A program made the translations under genes and the position numbers. Below, one piece after another: positions 61,543-64,000 of a DNA stretch of 64,000 bases; the first letter of the stretch is position 1, and each line of letters starts with the position of its first letter. The DNA is taken from the NCBI GenBank assembly GCA_034336665.1, contig CM067592.1:39435889-39499888 (forward strand), read 5' to 3'. The notes beneath the pieces were generated by a model. The model searched no databases. It had not been told where the DNA came from and saw nothing but the letters and a program-made list of their open reading frames with translations. This DNA comes from Luscinia megarhynchos. Taxonomy: Eukaryota > Chordata > Aves > Passeriformes > Turdidae.

Positions 61543-63820
61543 ATTTCCCATTGCTTTTCTGACACTGCTGAATGTGACCAAACTGTTTCCCACCAAGCAT
61601 TCTTGCATTCTGACCCTATTTTGGATGTGGCAACATAGTTTGGGATAAGGAATTTAGGGAATGAGCAGGAAAATATAAATTACAGCCCAAGCACCTAGAT
61701 TGATTATATTGAAAAGGATTGTTATTGGTTGTTTCTGTTGCATTTGACTGAGCACAGCCCTCTTACCAGTTGGTTTCTTCTACAAAACAAAGGAACAATG
61801 AGATTTTAGATGGAATAAGTAAGAGGGGCTTTGCATTTCTCTTAACCGTAGGGTGGCCTAAGATTTCAGTGGTAAGGCTTTTTGTCAAATGTGTTTGTTC
61901 TCTCAGATCAAAACTTCAAATCGCAAACATGTGGTCCCCAGGAAGCTAAAGTGAAGAACATGTGTAGAACAGGCTATTGCCCAGAAAAAAAATAAGCAAA
62001 ACACCTTAGTTGGATTTCAAAGCTAGACTTTAGGATAAGGTCACATGGAAAAAGAAATGGAAAAACCAGTTTTCCCTGAAAGTATAGAATTTTTAAACTT
62101 TCAAAAGTACAAACACAGAGATCATGCTACAACAGTTTTGCAGGGTTACATGGCTGCAATTTAATACAAATGTGATTTGAAAACTTACCTTTGAATATTT
62201 TCAGATGAATCACGGATTATGGGCTTTCCTTGTGTTTGTAATTTTGTACATTTCCCTTGAAAAATATCAGAATTTCAGTTTCAGATATGATGTAACTTCT
62301 GTACTCTTACTTCAGTTCTTATATATCACTTGGTCAATCCTGTCAAGAAATATTCATTATTTGTTCTTCATTGTGGATGATCTGGACAACACTCCTCTCT
62401 AAACAAATCCAAATCATTGTACAAGAGAAAATGATTTATGATGAATATTTTCCTTCTTACATGATCACAGTTATGTTTTAGATTACTTACCCATGTACAG
62501 CACTTTTTAGTAATAGTCAATTCAGAATGCTTTCAGTTTTATGGTTTATAAATTTATGTTCCTATTTTCCTATTCCTTGTTGCTTTATATTACCAAATGC
62601 CTTTCAGATTTACTATGCTTCATCAATAAGAGATGTCTTATAAAGTCTTAGAACTGCTTGCTCAATATTACCACTCGTAAAGATTATGTTGGTCTGAGAG
62701 TGATAGCTTTTTCATTCTACTAACAACTTCCTCTAAACAAGAGAAAAAATATTTTAGTTTTTTTTCTGCTATAGCAGTAAGAATAACAAGACTTAATTAT
62801 ATATCCATTACTTTCAACTAAGCTTTTTAAGAAAAATAGTACTTTTTTTTGTAAGTAATGGGTAGGTTTCCCCAAAAATATCCATACTGGAAAATATTTA
62901 TATTAGCACAATGGGAAATGTCAAGATTATTTTGCATTTAATTTGTTAATCAATTTCAAAAGTCCTACTTTGCAGAGAAAAATACAGAATAACTTTGCTT
63001 GATGGCACAACATTACACAAAATTCACTATAATTCAGAAAAAGCTTTGTTATTGAAAATAATGAGCCCTTTATTGCAACACAACTCATTATGCTTGATGA
63101 AGAAGTAGTGAAATCCTTCAGGTATACTACTGAAAAGTCTTTTCTCTAAAGACATCTTTCAGATTTGGAAATAGAAAATAAGTTGGCAGTGAGAGTCTCA
63201 GAAGTGGAGAAGTGGAGAATTGGAGACACAATACCTTCGATACCTCATCATAACTCATGATGTGATGCACTTTGACCACTCCTTATTAAAAATGTGAGTA
63301 CTACCATAAAATATTTTAACAGAGTGGATCTGCAGTGTGGTATTTTTTATAAATAATTTACTTTCTTTTAATTTTCATGGGCACTGGGAAGTAAACCCAC
63401 TTTAAAGAAGCAAGAAAGCTTATCAAGAATTTCCACCAAACCTCTCAATGAAAAAAATGCATGCCTAAGTACTTCTGTCACCTCCAGAACATAAATGTAT
63501 ACCTACTGAGTTTAGGATTTAATATGAGTATTAGAAAATCTGTTATTTTGGCGTGTTTCTTCCTGGGCACAGCAATAACTGGAAATCGGGTGCAAGAATA
63601 CAGTATAATATTTCTGGGTTTGTATATCAAGGTACAGTAGTGACTACTTGTTAATAAATGTATTAAATAGTATGATTCCCCCAAGTACAATCAACAAAGC
63701 TGACGAGAGAAGCTTCTTTTTACCTGTATTGTCACATAGAATTCCATCATACTGATACATGAAAATCCTGTGCAATGTTACCTTCATCACACTGAAAATA
63801 ATAAAAACAACCTAACCCTT
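61543..63820. other. non-coding stretch, no gene seen
   Basis: AT-rich with frames of 70 codons or shorter. The 65-codon frame at 62205-62402 is hydrophobic but has no recognisable family. No repeat was identified. Confidence 0.55.
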
Positions 63821-64000
63821 TGTGCTGGTTAGCATTCTTCACAGAAGCAAGTGTGAGGCTATATATTGGTTTTGTGCTGAATATATAGATATTATAGAGA
63901 CGCTTTTGTTGTTGCTGAGCACTACTTGCTCAATATCAAGTACCACCCCACCAAGGAGTCTGTTGGGGGTGTGTGGGAAATTGAGAGGAGCTGCAGCCAG
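63821..64000 (+). mobile_element. endogenous retroviral LTR, 5' (U3) portion, family A, cut by window edge
   Basis: The element begins TGTGCTGGTT (63821). It then carries GGTTTTGTGCTGAATATATA (about 63870), GTTGTTGCTGAGCACTACTT (about 63910) and the CCACCCCACCAAGGAGTCTG block (about 63943). This is the sense-strand order of the LTR start seen in reverse at 21595-21886 and 27540-28128. Its 3' end and any provirus lie beyond the window. Confidence 0.78.

Noticed and set aside
1..64000. Search for a novel multi-gene system or operon
   Set aside because: No run of plausible co-directional genes exists. The sequence has vertebrate repeat content throughout and open frames of chance length, so a prokaryote-type system is not supported.

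Overview
This window looks like non-coding DNA from a bird nuclear genome. The main evidence is repeated copies of the avian CR1 LINE: its 3' end carries degenerate ATTCTATG-type repeats, and copies occur in both orientations. Alongside these are long terminal repeats (LTRs) of families I recognise from bird genomes. The background is AT-rich and CpG-poor, with many microsatellites. I found no open reading frame that reads as a host gene, no tRNA or rRNA gene, and no bacterial-type operon, CRISPR array or origin. The window is best described as a gene desert or long intron populated by dead retroelements. The longest open frames are either microsatellite artefacts (the 167-codon frame over 14738-15241), retroelement shadows, or frames with no recognisable domain.

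Layout. 1-6.7 kb: unannotated AT-rich DNA. 6.7-7.1 kb: a GA/GACA repeat beside possible LTR-like sequence. 7.5-7.9 kb: CR1 3' end (minus). 7.9-16.8 kb: mostly unique sequence, with a TA/GTATAT microsatellite (13.4 kb), a perfect 349-bp pentanucleotide array (14.8-15.15 kb) and a cluster of GGATTA sites near 9.92 kb. 16.8-17.5 kb: CR1 (minus) with an internal deletion. 21.6-28.1 kb: the densest retroelement cluster. It holds two minus-strand LTR pieces of one family, a minus-strand CR1 endonuclease-domain relic, and a near-complete minus-strand LTR with an adjoining lysine-tRNA-type primer-binding site. 30.7-31.1 kb: possible further LTR. 32.3-32.55 kb: plus-strand LTR 3' part. 34.0 and 39.1 kb: CR1 3' ends (minus). 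47.3-48.5 kb: a plus-strand CR1 split by an opposite-strand CR1. 49.3-49.8 kb: minus-strand LTR with an adjacent polypurine tract. 55.4-55.8 kb: a CpG-rich solo LTR with a perfect 6-bp target-site duplication. 57.8 kb: CR1 (plus). 58.2-58.8 kb: LTR with about 45-bp internal modules. 59.2 kb: second pentanucleotide array. 60.45-60.87 kb: solo LTR with a perfect 5-bp duplication, followed by CR1 (plus) to 61.54 kb. The window ends inside a plus-strand LTR that starts at 63,821.

Nothing here supports a new biological system. The observations most worth checking are the long uninterrupted pentanucleotide array, the two solo LTRs with intact duplications, the nested CR1 pair, the LTR plus primer-binding-site remnant, and two short candidate regulatory motifs: paired bicoid-type sites and an 18-bp palindrome centred on a C/EBP site. 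Family names come from recognition by eye, not from a database search, so LTR class assignments are tentative.
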